Part shown: piece by piece, positions 19,699 through 31,313 of the stretch
Numbering within the stretch: position 1 is the first letter of the stretch
Layout of the letters: each line of letters opens with the position of its first letter
DNA from: Megalonaias nervosa
Taxonomy: Eukaryota > Mollusca > Bivalvia > Unionida > Unionidae
Reading direction: 5' to 3'
DNA length: 64,000 nt
Assembly (NCBI GenBank): GCA_016617855.1
Contig: JAECUM010006751.1
Coordinates: 1-64,000, forward strand
The notes under the pieces: model-generated
Databases searched by the model: none
Told to the model about the DNA's origin: nothing
Seen by the model: the letters and a program-made list of their open reading frames with translations, nothing else
Made by a program: the position numbers and the translations under genes

Positions 19699-20096
19699 GT
19701 TTATTTTTGTATATCATGATCAAATAAAATATCAACCATATTGTCATTAAATCATCTGACCAACCTACTATTCTCATATCATTTTCAGTTGCGAATAACC
19801 ATACTGACCCATATTTTGGTGATATATGATATCCAACTTTTTTAATACAGTCGCTTATTATTTTAGGTTTTATGCCAGTATAGCATGAGGCTGATTTTAT
19901 TGAATCAAATCTCTTACAAAATTTGTTTGTTAGATCAAATCCAACATGTCCTATTGGATTATAATGATACATATTATATAATATTTCATTGTTCAATATG
20001 AAATTTCTAGCAAAAGGTTTATTCTTTCTCCAACAAATTTGGGGGTCTGGTCCAGAATCAGCTTTTGGTTGAGGATCAGCCTCTTAGTATACTACT
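19699..20096. repeat. Right terminal inverted repeat of copy A
   Basis: About 398 bp, inverted relative to 2014-2532. It lacks one of the two outer 45-bp motifs and the spacer containing GGTGATAAAATATTT, consistent with a deletion between direct repeats. Both copy A's left end and copy B's right end keep two motifs. Confidence 0.9.
19701..19972 (-). pseudogene. TIR-encoded NUMOD1-like protein (right copy, frameshifted)
   Basis: The inverted partner of 2248-2529, starting MYHYNPIGHVGFDL at ATG 19972 and nearly identical through WLFATENDMRIVGWSDDLM. It is frameshifted just after that (near 19740), so the last roughly 20 residues differ. Its stop lies 4 bases from the stop of the convergent membrane protein gene. 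Confidence 0.7.
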
Positions 20097-20102
20097 TCAG
20101 AG

Positions 20103-20108
20103 GCTTGA
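20103..20108. repeat. Candidate target-site duplication, right (GCTTGA)
   Basis: Exact match to 2009-2014. Six bases (TCAGAG) lie between it and the symmetrical TIR end at 20096. Confidence 0.5.
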
Positions 20109-20332
20109 TGAGGTGTCCATGTCTCAGGAAGCTGGTCAACATGAATGTCCTCCTTCAATACCTTTTCAGACAGCCTATGACGGAGTTCTATGATGTTGAT
20201 TCTACTCAAGTCACCATGTTTAAAATATGATTATTCCAGGAGAAAAAATCAATCACCTCGTGGTCTTCATCTTTCTGAATCTCCCATCTCTTGAAGGCAA
20301 CTCTACTGTTCGATGATGTCTAGGCGTTCTCT

Positions 20333-20758
20333 CTACTTAATCGTTTTCCTCTTGAGATAGTACTTGATCACAAATGAACCTACCACAACCGAACTTACCA
20401 CGATCACCACTTGTACTTTATGAGTACCATGGACTGGCTTGACAAAATAATCACAGAACGAGGGCATCTTCAGAGAGTTATATTGACTCAGTAAATTATC
20501 AATTTCTCTATAAGTCTCCTCGATGAGATCCTGTTTCTCTTTCAACACCTCCAGCTGATCTCGTATCGATGCTCTTCTCTTGCAATAATTTTCCGGATCC
20601 TGACGATATCGGTCCAATACTTCATCTTTCATTTTCCGCTCTCTCAGCTGCTCTTTAATATCTTATTTATCTTGAGCGGACATCACCGACTGACATATAC
20701 TCAAGGCCGCACCAAGGACCGAAGCTATGGCCAGCACCGCCAAACCTATCTCAGCCAT
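20333..20758 (-). pseudogene. Small membrane/coiled-coil virion-type protein (second Polinton clade)
   Basis: From ATG 20758 an N-terminal hydrophobic segment (MAEIGLAVLAIASVLGAALS), one in-frame stop near 20666, then a charged helix (RRASIRDQLEVLKEKQDLIEE), a short hinge (MPSFCDYFVKP) and a C-terminal transmembrane segment (VVIVVSSVVVGSFVIKYYL) with a basic tail KRKTIK. The layout 'hydrophobic start, coiled coil, (L)SDFY-like hinge, terminal membrane helix' recalls a recurrent small protein of adintovirus-type Polintons. Apart from the single stop it is well preserved. Confidence 0.6.
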
Positions 20759-20786
20759 GCTTTCTTACGCTAGATCCGTATGGCAT

Positions 20787-21047
20787 TTACATACACAAAA
20801 ATGAGGATGTCGGTGATCGTGCATTAGTTAAACAGTAAATCGAATGGCCAATAAGTGGAAGGATATTCATCTTGATCATGTACGCTCGTGTCATGATAGT
20901 AGCACTCATCACAATGATGAACTCTGCGATATCTTTAAGTTAATTGGCGGTAGGATCAACATCGGCCTTCAGTAGATGCTTAGCCGACATAGCGTAGCCC
21001 ACAAAGACGGCGCCATCAATGACCCCCTCGTACAAATGCTTCTCCAT
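20787..21047 (-). pseudogene. Second small membrane protein (second Polinton clade)
   Basis: From ATG 21047 (MEKHLYEGVIDGAVFVGYAM) a Gly/Ala hydrophobic segment, then an in-frame stop after DVDPTAN, then LKDIAEFIIVMSATIM, a second membrane-like segment. About 86 codons in all. The pattern of a glycine-rich hydrophobic start, then xxDIAxFI and a second hydrophobic segment recalls small membrane proteins of the adintovirus-type clade. It lies upstream of the coiled-coil protein on the same strand. Confidence 0.5.
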
Positions 21048-21287
21048 CTTCCAAAGGTGCAAGCTCCTCATTTTCGTGAGGTTTGTTACTGTAACTCTGA
21101 GTACTTAATATCGAGTTCAGTTCATCAGTATCATCTTACCAGGTCCAGACGGTTTGGGATTGATCGGAGCAGATACAGTAGGAGGATGAACATTTCTGGG
21201 ACAAGTATGACCAGAAGGACCCAATAAGATAAAACCTAACTTGTCAGCAGCAGCTACGCTGATGGGTATCTTAGCGTACGAAATCAC

Positions 21288-21289
<2 letters not shown>

Positions 21290-21376
<87 letters not shown>
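21290..21376. repeat. (TA)n microsatellite
   Basis: About 85 bases of alternating TA. Confidence 0.98.
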
Positions 21377-21377
<1 letters not shown>

Positions 21378-21640
21378 TATAGTGATGTCTAACACTGGGG
21401 TATAATGCTGCAGACATGTAGCATTATGTCCCACCCAGTCACATTATCCTGACACCAGGTTAACCAGTCCTAACACTAACCTCTTAATGCTGGCCACCAA
21501 GCAAGGCAGCTGCATGTACCATTTTTATAAGTCTTTGGTATGAATTGGCCAGGGTTCGAACCCACGACCTCCAGCATCCGAGCTGGATGCTCTAACACTA
21601 GGCCACCAAAGCAGTCCAACACAGATGAAAACCCTGCCAT
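21378..21640 (-). mobile_element. tRNA-derived SINE, family 2 (copy 1)
   Basis: The minus strand has an A box (TGGCCTAGTGTTAGAGC) and B box (GGGTTCGAACCC) at tRNA spacing with a CCAGC/GCTGG anticodon-stem-like pair. A body follows that contains ACATAATGC-type sequence and ends at the (TA)n. The same sequence recurs at 51230-51440, which establishes it as a dispersed repeat. Confidence 0.85.
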
Positions 21641-22830
21641 TGACTGAAAAGAATCAATGTACAGTATCCACTCACTTATAAGTCGAGTCAGTTTGCAAAC
21701 AACAAAAATCACGATGTGTCATAGCATAATGCACCTGCAGATCAGGGTCTAAGCTTTTTTTCTACTGATTATTCCTAACAAACTGCTCAGACCAAGATCT
21801 GCTGGTGCATTATGTTACAGTTGGTCTGGGTCTGTGCAGTTAACATTAGGACTCATAAGTGAAAATTTATGGTACATAGTATCTTAAATGTCATGTACCA
21901 AAAATGTCTAAACCTTAAATGCCATGTATTTTGAGGATTCTGTCTTTCTACCTGCAATTAATTGTAATATTGCTCATACTTGATATCAGCTGTAGCAATT
22001 TTATTATTTTACATGGCTCTGCAATATCCTGCTTCTGACTGAAATTTGTTATAATTTGCTATCTGATCAGGATCATAAAGTCAAAGGTCATGTGAAATAA
22101 TGAGTTTTGTTGATCTAGATATGTGTAGATTTTTTATGGTTCTTCTTGTGTCAATAGTTTGTTCACCTATTAGTATACCCACATCAAAATAAATCAGTAA
22201 TTTTTATCAGTTTGTAGTTTTCAGTTCTAGCATGCATTTCAATCCTAAAAAATGAGGAATGTAGACGCAACTTAATGCACATGATAAATTTATCAACTTA
22301 AATGTTCTTTTCATCATCATATAAAAAGGTATGATGTCAGCTATTGTTGATATATTAACAGCCCTCAATAATTTCTTCATGTAATTCCTGCAGTAGCCGT
22401 AATTAGATAGCTAGAAGAAATACTACTATTACTACTACTACTACTACTAATACTACTACTACTAATAATAATAATAACGTGGACTAAGTGCAGTGCCTAA
22501 TAGTTTAAGCTCTAGAGTATTAGATAACACATACAAATACAAACAACAACAAGCAGCTTACAAAAATAAACACCAAAAATCTACAATGCAAATCATGCTG
22601 TCAATAATTAAGGAAGTAAATATTAAGTCTTCAAGTCTGTTCTTGTAATCAAAATAGGCGAGTTTGAAGAGCGCTTATGGATGAGAACACAGTATCCATG
22701 TATCTAAGGTCTATGGGCAATTTGTTTCATGTAGCTGGGCCCTGGTAAACAAAACTCATTGTCCATATCACTTCATTTTAGCGGGTGGGGTGGGGTGGGA
22801 GGGGTGACAATGAGAATGCAAATGTCGGAA
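21640..22830. other. Non-coding, AT-rich
   Basis: No gene seen. Contains an (ACT)n/(AAT)n triplet tract at about 22418-22477. Confidence 0.65.
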
Positions 22831-22834
22831 TTGG

Positions 22835-23095
22835 GGCCACAAGTGGACGAGTGGTCAAAAGCGCTAACCGTTACGGATCACTGCCATCTCACCTCTGTCT
22901 GCGTGGGTTCGAGTCTCAGGCTCAGCCAATGTGGGCATATGAGAAATCTTTCCAGTAGCTTCTCGTCGGTCAGTGGTTCTTTCTGGGGGTTTCCTGGGTT
23001 CTTCCTCCACCATTTATTCTGGCCGTCATGTATAGCCTATCTTGTGCTGAAGAATGGCGTTAAACCTTATAACAACAACAAGTGTCGGAAGAGAA
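22835..23095 (+). mobile_element. tRNA-derived SINE, family 1 (copy 1)
   Basis: Leucine-tRNA-like head (GGACGAGTGGTCAAAAGCGC, B box GGGTTCGAGTC), then a body with GGTTTCCTGGGTTCTTCCTC and CTGGCCGTCATGTATAGCC, ending at ATGGCGTTAAACC. The 3' body resembles a conserved tail of SINEs widespread in molluscs. Related copies lie at 43768-44030 and 46756-47010. Confidence 0.88.
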
Positions 23096-23418
23096 GTGTA
23101 AGTCAAATAGATATATTGGACGGGAGGTAGTAAATGAAATTTAGCATAGTGAACACTTTTTGTTGTTTAAGATTCTGGATTGAATGGGTAGCCAGTAAAG
23201 GCTACAGAGCAAGGAGGAGGTGTGCTCAGGGTTTGTTTGTATTCTAAGGATGATCCAAGCAGCCATGTTTTGAACTTTTTCAAGCTGGATAGTAGCCTCG
23301 ACTTCATCTGGGCAGGTATATTTGTATATTTGATAGTCATCATTTTACAAATGGTTCGACACCAGAAGTCGATTCATGACGCTTGAGAGCGAATGAGTAT
23401 ATAGAATGAAGAGAACAG

Positions 23419-23421
<3 letters not shown>

Positions 23422-23484
<63 letters not shown>

Positions 23485-23494
23485 GAGAGAGAGA
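23422..23494. repeat. (GA)n microsatellite
   Basis: About 70 bases of (GA), with one interruption. The SLSLS frames through it are not genes. Confidence 0.98.
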
Positions 23495-24457
23495 CTTGTG
23501 GAATACCAAAACATAGGTCAACTGGGCTGGAATGTTTTCCATTTATGAACACAAATTGTGTCCTGCTGACTAATAAGGACTTGAGCCATATTAAGGTTGC
23601 ATTGTGAATACCAAATACATGCAAGAGATGGTGAAGTAATATATCATAGTCTATTGTGCTGCAGACAAGTCAAGGAGGATGAGGAATTGCAGTAATCTGT
23701 CCACTATGCTGAGCAGAGAGAAGGTCATTAACTGAGGTTAAGTTTCAGTACTATGGTGAATGCAATATGCAGACTGTACATTGCTAAAAAGATACAAATT
23801 TGGATAGAACATATAAAACATTGACCTGGCAAGAATATTTTAAAAATAACATTTTGCAACATTTCTAATGGATTGGTCTAAAATTCTTCTAAATGACAAG
23901 AATACATTGATCTCAAGTACAGTCCGAGTCAATCTGGTATAATGATAATATCATAATTGATGATGGCCATACAATGAGATACATGCTGGGATAGAATAAC
24001 TTTTTCTGAAATTTGTTAAATCAGTGAGAGGATAGAAATAGGGTGTTTGCTCTTTAAATCATTAGGGTCAAGTGTCAACTTTTTAACAGGAGATTTACAA
24101 CGGGAGTTTTGAAAAATGATGAGAATTTCCAGGATGAGAGAGATAGCAGCAGTTAGTGAAAGCAGTTTTGAATCTAAGCACTCAAGCATCAGTGATGTCA
24201 TAGTCTGATTGAGTTCACATGACATTCGCGCACTCTTGATCACAAGGATTTAGGGTGCTCTTCATCGCAAGGCCAAGATATAAAAATATGTCTTTCCGGT
24301 CGGGGGACTGTCCCTTTCATTCATTCTTGAGACTAGCACTTCTCTCCTCGCCTCCACTGGTGTACAAAGAAAGTTTCCCGAAATTGATTGGAGCATCTAA
24401 TTAAGCTGGTTTGTCCCAGTATTTGAAGTGCTTAGTATATTACATATACTAATCATT

Positions 24458-24460
<3 letters not shown>
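23495..24460. other. Non-coding
   Basis: No gene or repeat recognised. Confidence 0.55.

Positions 24461-24531
<71 letters not shown>
24461..24531. repeat. (TA)n microsatellite
   Basis: About 70 bases of alternating TA. Confidence 0.98.
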
Positions 24532-24535
<4 letters not shown>

Positions 24536-27060
24536 AACGTTCTGAATTATATGTATAACGTTTTGAACCAGATTCTGCCAAGCAAGAAGCCGCACATTTG
24601 AGTGCGCACGTTAAAAATGTACAGCCAACACAAAAGGAATATAACGCAGCTATAAGATATGGTGCATCAACTGATATATATTTACGATGTCCCGATATCA
24701 TTGTTTTGAGTTGCGAGACACTCGAGCTAATCATGTTGCAGTACCGCCCCTTTCGAGGCCGGGGCAACATTCTGACTCCAGTTTGATTCCGTCACGATCG
24801 TGTATGATCAATGTTAGATGTAGGCAACCGATCTGAGTGGCCTAATCTGTTGGCTCTGTACCCAGCGACTATGTCTGCATAACAAAATGCGCAACATGGT
24901 GAGACTTCACAGCAAATGCCACTGAAATAAGCACGTATGCCGCTGATGCCCAAACTTCTTCAGACGTGTTGACCTACTTGACACCCACACTAATGGCTAC
25001 CGTTACATAGTGGAGAGCCACCCGCGCGTGACTTTGCCGGAGAAAGGCAACGCAAGCCAAATTATAACCTTCCAGTAACATCGTTTGGTGCATGCTTCAT
25101 CCATCTTCTATGCAGATTTCCAGGCCATCAATGTACGGTGGAAGACCCTGCCAACAGCCCAGCACAAAGTAGCAGACATAACATTAATATTTTCAATGGA
25201 CCCAGGTCTCTAAGAGGTAATGAGGCTGTTGCACATTCATCCAGAGTCTCAGTCGTGGGCTGTTAGAGATCAGAAAGGTACTTCTAATTTCCTGTGGAGA
25301 TGGCGTTGAGTGCAGACGGCAAAGAGGCTTTAAAAAACGCAAGTGACTACCACGTCTAAAACATTTGTTCATGACCGAATGCGGGACCAGTGGTATATTA
25401 TCAGAAAATATCGCTATCTTCCCCTCCCCGCCAAGCATTTAATTTTAAGCTGCAGTTATACCTAGTACAAATGCGAGTGCCGAATGTGATTCACAATCGG
25501 CGGAACTCCGACTGCCATCTGATTATGAAGACCACCAGAACATAGTCCACGAAAAAGGCTAAGATGCTTGTTCTAAACCATTGCCAATGTTTAACCCACC
25601 GGGATTTAAATGTGGGTCTCTACGAAACGTTTCAATACCCATGTGAGTGCACCCTCTACAGCACAGTCAACAAATAGGTTGTATGGAAATTTAAAGATGA
25701 GTGAGCAGGGTTTTTTTTCTTCTCCAATCAAAGATGTTATGCATCTTGCTTGCAAAGGAAGCAGAGATTCGCAAGGCCATAAGCATTTCGAAGGCAAAAT
25801 GCAAAGTCGACCATATAGATAAAGCGTCTACTTGGACTGCCTCCAGGGAAAACAGAGCTTCGCAAGGCCAAAAGTACTTCCAAGGCAGAATACAAAGCCG
25901 ACCATATAGATAAAGTCTCTACTTGGACTGCTTCAAGGGTAAACAGAGCTTCGCCATGCTATGATCGCCATCTTCGAGACTACCGCAAAATTGGGTCTAC
26001 AAGACAAGTCTGAACCCGCTGGACGTAAACGATTGATAGCTATTGGCGGCATCACTTCAAACATATAGACACTACTTCAGCGTGCGATGGAATGGATGCG
26101 GACACCAGATGGTAGTAACTGAGTATGATCAGGCACAATTTGATATTTCTTAAGAGCAAAGATTCTGCGCGGGGGGGGGTTTACAACCAGAAAGATCTTA
26201 TATAGGTGGCTGACATGGAATATAAACTGGGATTGCCGATGCCCAAACAGATACTCATCCAGAGTAAGTTGAACCTCCCCACAATGTCCTGCATTAGGCG
26301 ACGTCTGCCTCCTCCCGCGTGGCCTCTACATTGTATTTGGTCAAGAGTTTAATATAACACCAGAAGCTATCTTAGAAGCCTCCTTTTATGTTAGGGGTTA
26401 GTCACCTTGTAACGGCTGGTGACATCAACTACTCTCAGAGGTCTGTTGTACGTCAATCGCCTTACCAACTCGTGCGACAGAAATATGAAATTGGCATGGT
26501 GCTTATCGTTAGGAACTGAAACATCAAACTGATGCCGGAGATAAATCCGCCACATGACCAGCTTCATCAGCAATGCCATGGAAATTTTTTTTGAGACTTC
26601 AGAGGTTTCAGTCAGCTTTTTAATAGTTGATGTACCCTTTCAGTTACATCGCGGACTGTAGTATATTGCAGCAAGCTTAGCATCCATGCTTTTTCTGTCT
26701 TAACAATCAGACAAATTTCATGAGCTTTGTAGCTTTTGTGGCCCCTACTGCTTTGGAAAGAGCAGATGATACAATGGTATGATTGCAATGCGTGCAACGA
26801 GCTAAAGCCTAATGGATGGAGATTCAAGTCAGACATCAATAAGAAAGTTGACCTGTCCACCAGATGATAAGGTCAATGTCACGACGTTTACTGCTTAAGA
26901 TAAGTCCAGACAGCCATGCTCGACCAATTCTATTTTACAAGCGTTTACCAATCATCGTATACCCGATATTTAAACCGCCAATACTGATCCATGGTTAAAG
27001 AGGTCTCCAAGATCTTTGGTGTAAGGTGGTGTTGACATTTTTTAAAACCCTTTCTAGGTA
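24532..27060. other. Unidentified higher-GC stretch, no gene recognised
   Basis: GC content is visibly higher than the surroundings and several short open frames have non-repetitive translations (for example minus 25193-25438 and plus 26290-26400), but none carries a motif I know or continues far. It may be a decayed transposon or an old gene remnant. It contains a 91-bp tandem duplication. Confidence 0.4.
25763..25955. repeat. 91-bp tandem duplication (2.1 units)
   Basis: Units start AGAG(A/C)TTCGC at 25763, 25854 and 25946 and share GACCATATAGATAAAG and CTACTTGGACTGC. Confidence 0.85.
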
Positions 27061-27065
27061 TCTTG

Positions 27066-27118
27066 TTAGTTGGACATAATACTATTTCATATAGTTGGAC
27101 ATAATACTATTTCATATA
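27066..27118. repeat. Direct duplication of a 26-bp unit
   Basis: TAGTTGGACATAATACTATT followed by TCATA occurs twice head to tail. Confidence 0.85.
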
Positions 27119-27135
27119 TAAAGGACTGGGAGTAT

Positions 27136-27286
27136 CAGGGGCGGCCCTAGGGTAAGGCGAACGATGCAACCGCCTTGGGGGCCCCGCGTTGGTGACGGAA
27201 ATCAACTCCGCAATGCAATTTGTTTTGCTTGGAGCCCCTCTCATCGCATGCTGCCTTGGGCTCAGCACATCCTAGGGCCGTTTCTG
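27136..27286. mobile_element. hAT-type MITE, 151 bp
   Basis: The left end is CAGGGGCGGCCCTAGGG. The right end is its inverted counterpart (CAGAAACGGCCCTAGGA on the minus strand), 13 of 17 bases matching. Flanking GGGAGTAT (27128-27135) and GGGAGTGT (27287-27294) match at 7 of 8, the target duplication length of hAT elements. No ORF. The GC-rich interior differs from the AT-rich surroundings. Confidence 0.8.
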
Positions 27287-27294
27287 GGGAGTGT

Positions 27295-29295
27295 GTCTAA
27301 TAGTGAGTGCTGGCGCCCTCAGTTAATGCTGCGTTCGTTTTGTTTAATACGGTCGTAGGCATTGCTATGTCTAACCCGACGATGATCAGTGGTATATAGA
27401 ATACGCTAGACCAGCTGCCATGGCTCGGCAGACCCAGCGAGCACTAGATGGCATTGTGATATCTTGCTCTTGCATGGACGTTCCGCCAATGCATGTCGTC
27501 CCAACTGTTTTAGTGGTTCCTTGTTGTTTATGAGGTCAATGCGGTTCCAGTCCATGGACGAGGCATCTGCATATTTCCATATTTGCGTTGGCATTTCCAC
27601 ATATGTTTTAATCTTACTGACCTGCATCATCATTGCTAGCTCAGGCGTTGGTGCTTCCGCCGTCCGCGAATGCGTTTATTCTGGTTCTGAAATCGGACTT
27701 TATCACTTGAAAAAATATATTTTCTAGCAAGCTGGTAGGTTGCCATGCCAGCAATTGGAGATAGTACTGAACCGTACCTGAAACACGGTTGGCTGCTGAT
27801 GCTCGACAGAGGCCCGTATGACCGGATCTTTTATCACATTTTGTGGAAATTTTTCGCAGCCATATGTGGACAATATGTTACTCACGACCGCTGTGTTCCG
27901 GACAAGCACTGCTGACCACAGATAAGCTGTTAATTTAAGGTAAAGTTAACATGATGGCCTATGTATTATTTAGCCGCTCCAGATGCCACCAGCTCAGACA
28001 GGCGGTAATGCTCAGTTATAGAGGTTCAGGCGGTTGAAGTATATCTATTTGATCTTTCTCTAGACTATCTTCGTTCCGACAGCGCTGGCCGTCTTAGGTT
28101 TACAGCTGGGAGTTCCAGCTCATTTAGTATCTCCTCAATATAAAGGTCACTAAAGGACTCTTATGAAATATTTGATATGATTCACTGATCGACTGACTCT
28201 AAGTAGTAGTTCCATAAACCGTGAGTGTTATGCATCGTGTGTAAAATAAAGCCGTTATGCGAATCATGTGTCACCACTAGAGCCTCCACTCGACCCTGGG
28301 ACTCAGTGATATTATTTTTTTTTTCGCTGCATGCGACTAAATGATTGTTCATCTTTACAGTATAAGACAGCTAGAAAAGCGTGATTGTTTCAAGTATTTC
28401 AGAAAATGTTTCAGCGAACGCACGAAGCAGAGTATCTGTATTATAGCCCTGAAGGTTGACCAACAATACTTACTCGCTTTTTTTCTGAAGCAGGCCAACG
28501 GCCTAGTGTACGCAATGTCAAGGCTTGTACTAGGGCAGATAATGATAATGAAATCAAAGCATCCCTTAACTGCGACTTTGAGAAGTTCGCAAGCAGACAT
28601 ATAATTTCCACAGCTGCAGCGGCCGACGATCATGGCTCAGTGTAGATGTAAGTTATCAGCAAGACACCACATGGCTCACTCAAACTGGCAATTATGTATG
28701 TTGAACTGCACGTCCATCATGGTATGTATGCACATGTTCAACACGCATGACGCCTCAACTGTTTCATTTTTTGATATGCATCGTAACGCGTAAATGCTTG
28801 TTTGTTTTCAAAGCCCCTTCCTGATTAATGGAGGGTGTTGACATCACTCGACTTTATGTCTCAGGCAGGGGCAAATTTACTTTGGCAACATTCACCAATT
28901 TATATCAACGGTACCTCTGTATCCTTGATAGATGCTCTTACAGCTTTTCTTATGGCCTCTTACCACTGCTGGTGATGCAGGAGATCGCATTAAAATCCCA
29001 GAAGACGTACCGGACCGACAACGTCAACCCGTTAGAACCAACCAAGAAGCACTTCATACCCAGTTTTAATGGATCAGAGAGATCATGAATATAATTATAC
29101 AAGAGGACACAACTCTGGCCCAGAAAATGAGAATACACTTTGGAGAGCAGAGCACTATAGCTTAAATTAGCATTAATTGTCTTAGGTTTGTTTCATTGCC
29201 GAGGATAAAAATGTCTAGTTATAATTCATGAAAAAATTTGCTTAATTTGGAAAATAGATCGTATTGTAATACAAATAATATCAAGAGCTTTCACA

Positions 29296-29298
<3 letters not shown>
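27295..29298. other. Non-coding
   Basis: No gene supported. Short open frames show no motifs. Confidence 0.55.

Positions 29299-29375
<77 letters not shown>
29299..29375. repeat. (TA)n microsatellite
   Basis: About 75 bases of alternating TA. Confidence 0.98.
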
Positions 29376-29376
<1 letters not shown>

Positions 29377-29570
29377 TGCATGCGAAATATTCACTTTACA
29401 ATTTAAAATGGTTGCTTTTAATGACTTTCTTTTTGTCCGATTTCTGTAATCGCACACAGACGAATCCAGCATTGTTTCTGCGTAGTCTGAACATTCCTAT
29501 ATTACTGTGCATCTTGGAAAGTCCCATATTGCACACAGCGTTTCAGAAATTGACTAAATTCACAAACTAT

Positions 29571-29683
<113 letters not shown>

Positions 29684-29699
29684 GCATACATACATAGGT

Positions 29700-31313
29700 A
29701 GATGGAAACGCAAACACATAAGCAACAAGCACACACAAATGATGAATAATTATTTTAGGTATACATATATTTGTATTTTAAGGAAGAGGAAGGTATGTGG
29801 ACCAAGTTACAGGGCGGTGTCGAACTAAATTGAATAATGACGGCCTGACAATGAAATTAGGAGGCGGTTTCAAGTGTCTCAAATCCAGCTGTGACGAAGG
29901 TACAAAGTACATTTAGAGTAACGCACAATATAGATATGGTGCGCAATGAGTAATTACATTTAGAAAGCCCGGTTAATTATACTCTTGCTCATTGAAAATA
30001 ATCTGGAGAGCAGCGCAAAATCTTTTTTAGGGAAAACGTATTTCTAGTTGGTGGAATGCATTGTTTGATATTGCATGTTGAACATTTTAATAAATAGCTG
30101 CTGGTTTATAACATTTATAGAATATTGTAAATATCCAATGAACGTTTGGTTGATAATAAAAGTCGAGTTCGAACATCAAACTAACTATCATGATATTTTA
30201 AAGATAGGATAAAGATCTACAGACAGCATTCAGTAACGATGACACCAACGAAACATCATCAATCCTGATAGCAAGATGATTGAATAAGAAAGGTGTCTAT
30301 AAGACAATAATTACGTATTAGTGTGGATACATATGCAAATTTGTATTTGTCTAAATTTACAATACTTTTTGATCTGGTACACATTAAAAGGTCAAGATAT
30401 GATTCAAGACAATCAGAGAACGAATTTATAAAGAAAAAGTAACTTATGTATAAATTGTTGATATTCACACATACCTATGAAACTGGGAGATAAGAACTTG
30501 AAACGTATTAAGACGTGGATAGAAAAGTTGGCAATAATTAGCTGTTATGAAACATATTTGCAATGAATGAGCTAACACATCTCAGAAATCAATAGACTGA
30601 TGAAATGGGAAAAGGGCTTCCTCAGGTAGACATTAGATATCTTATCTATTGCTATGTACTGTTATACTGTTTTATACTCACAAGATTGAGAAAATATGCT
30701 CTTAATAATCACACACACAAATAAACCCATGCATTCATTTTGGAATATAACAATGCTTTAATGAGAGACCAAGACTTTGCGACTCTAAGCGATTCTTCTC
30801 TCGTAGTGTTGATGCAAAACTTTAGAAACCAAACATTTTTGTAAAGTCCAAATATGGTACATTTTTGTAACAATGAAAAAGATTTCATTTTTATTTTTAA
30901 AATGTACCTGAAACACTAAACAATATCATGGCCTTCCTATGTTCACAAAAGTGGTGAATGATGTCATACAGAAATCGTGTTAGTAGTTCAAGTTTGAGTA
31001 TTACTGAGGACACTTTAGATGAATGTATAAGGATACCTAGATAATTTGAAACGCATTCATTATTTACCTTATCAGAACCATGGTGTTTGGGAGGAGAACT
31101 CAGTAACAAGAAGACTAGAGTGGCGGGCTGAGTGGCAGATAAGGTTACAACTTCATGCAGTTTTTGCAGATATATTTGCACTTGGTGCTAGTATAAAATA
31201 GAAGATTAAGCAAACAACAACTGGCAAATCTTTTATTGGTCATAAAAAGATTTTACATTCCATCAAAGATGTAATCTCTGTCGTTATCTGAGTAATATTT
31301 ATAACTGTTTTAA
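29700..31313. other. Non-coding
   Basis: No gene supported. The boundary with copy B is where homology to copy A's polymerase begins, about 31314. Confidence 0.6.

Larger units (their letters stand above)
2014..20096. mobile_element. Polinton/Maverick element, copy A (near-complete, decayed)
   Basis: An 18-kb element bounded by inverted repeats whose outer ends begin AGTAGTATACT (2014) and finish with its reverse complement AGTATACTACT (20096). It holds the hallmark Polinton genes: protein-primed DNA polymerase B, retroviral-type integrase, adenain-like protease, packaging ATPase, and major and minor capsid proteins. Minus-strand genes are polymerase, integrase and the capsid/ATPase block. 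Plus-strand genes are HNH, a small conserved protein, the fibre, a roughly 430-aa protein and a membrane protein. Most genes carry frameshifts or stops, so the copy is not functional as written. Comparison with copy B (31.3-43.5 kb) shows copy A also lost about 0.8 kb near 14.85 kb. Confidence 0.92.
20109..21294 (-). mobile_element. Remnant of a second Polinton/adintovirus-like clade
   Basis: Minus-strand coding-like sequence unlike copies A and B: degraded open stretches at about 20109-20330, a coiled-coil membrane protein (20333-20758), a second small membrane protein (20787-21047), and a proline/glycine-rich open stretch (21117-21290, KLGFILLGPSGHTCPRN). The two membrane proteins have the layout of accessory virion proteins of the other Polinton group. 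The left limit is copy A's insertion site and the right limit is a (TA)n tract. Confidence 0.6.

Noticed and set aside
20097..20102. TCAGAG as part of a symmetrical TIR
   Set aside because: The left end has no counterpart; it may be target or terminal sequence, so I left the TIR end at 20096 and flagged the uncertainty.
21551..21620. A functional tRNA gene on the minus strand
   Set aside because: A and B boxes are good but the acceptor stem does not pair and the sequence recurs as a longer unit at 51.2 kb, so it is a SINE head.
23340..23624. SLSLSL ORFs on the minus strand
   Set aside because: Translation of a (GA)n microsatellite.
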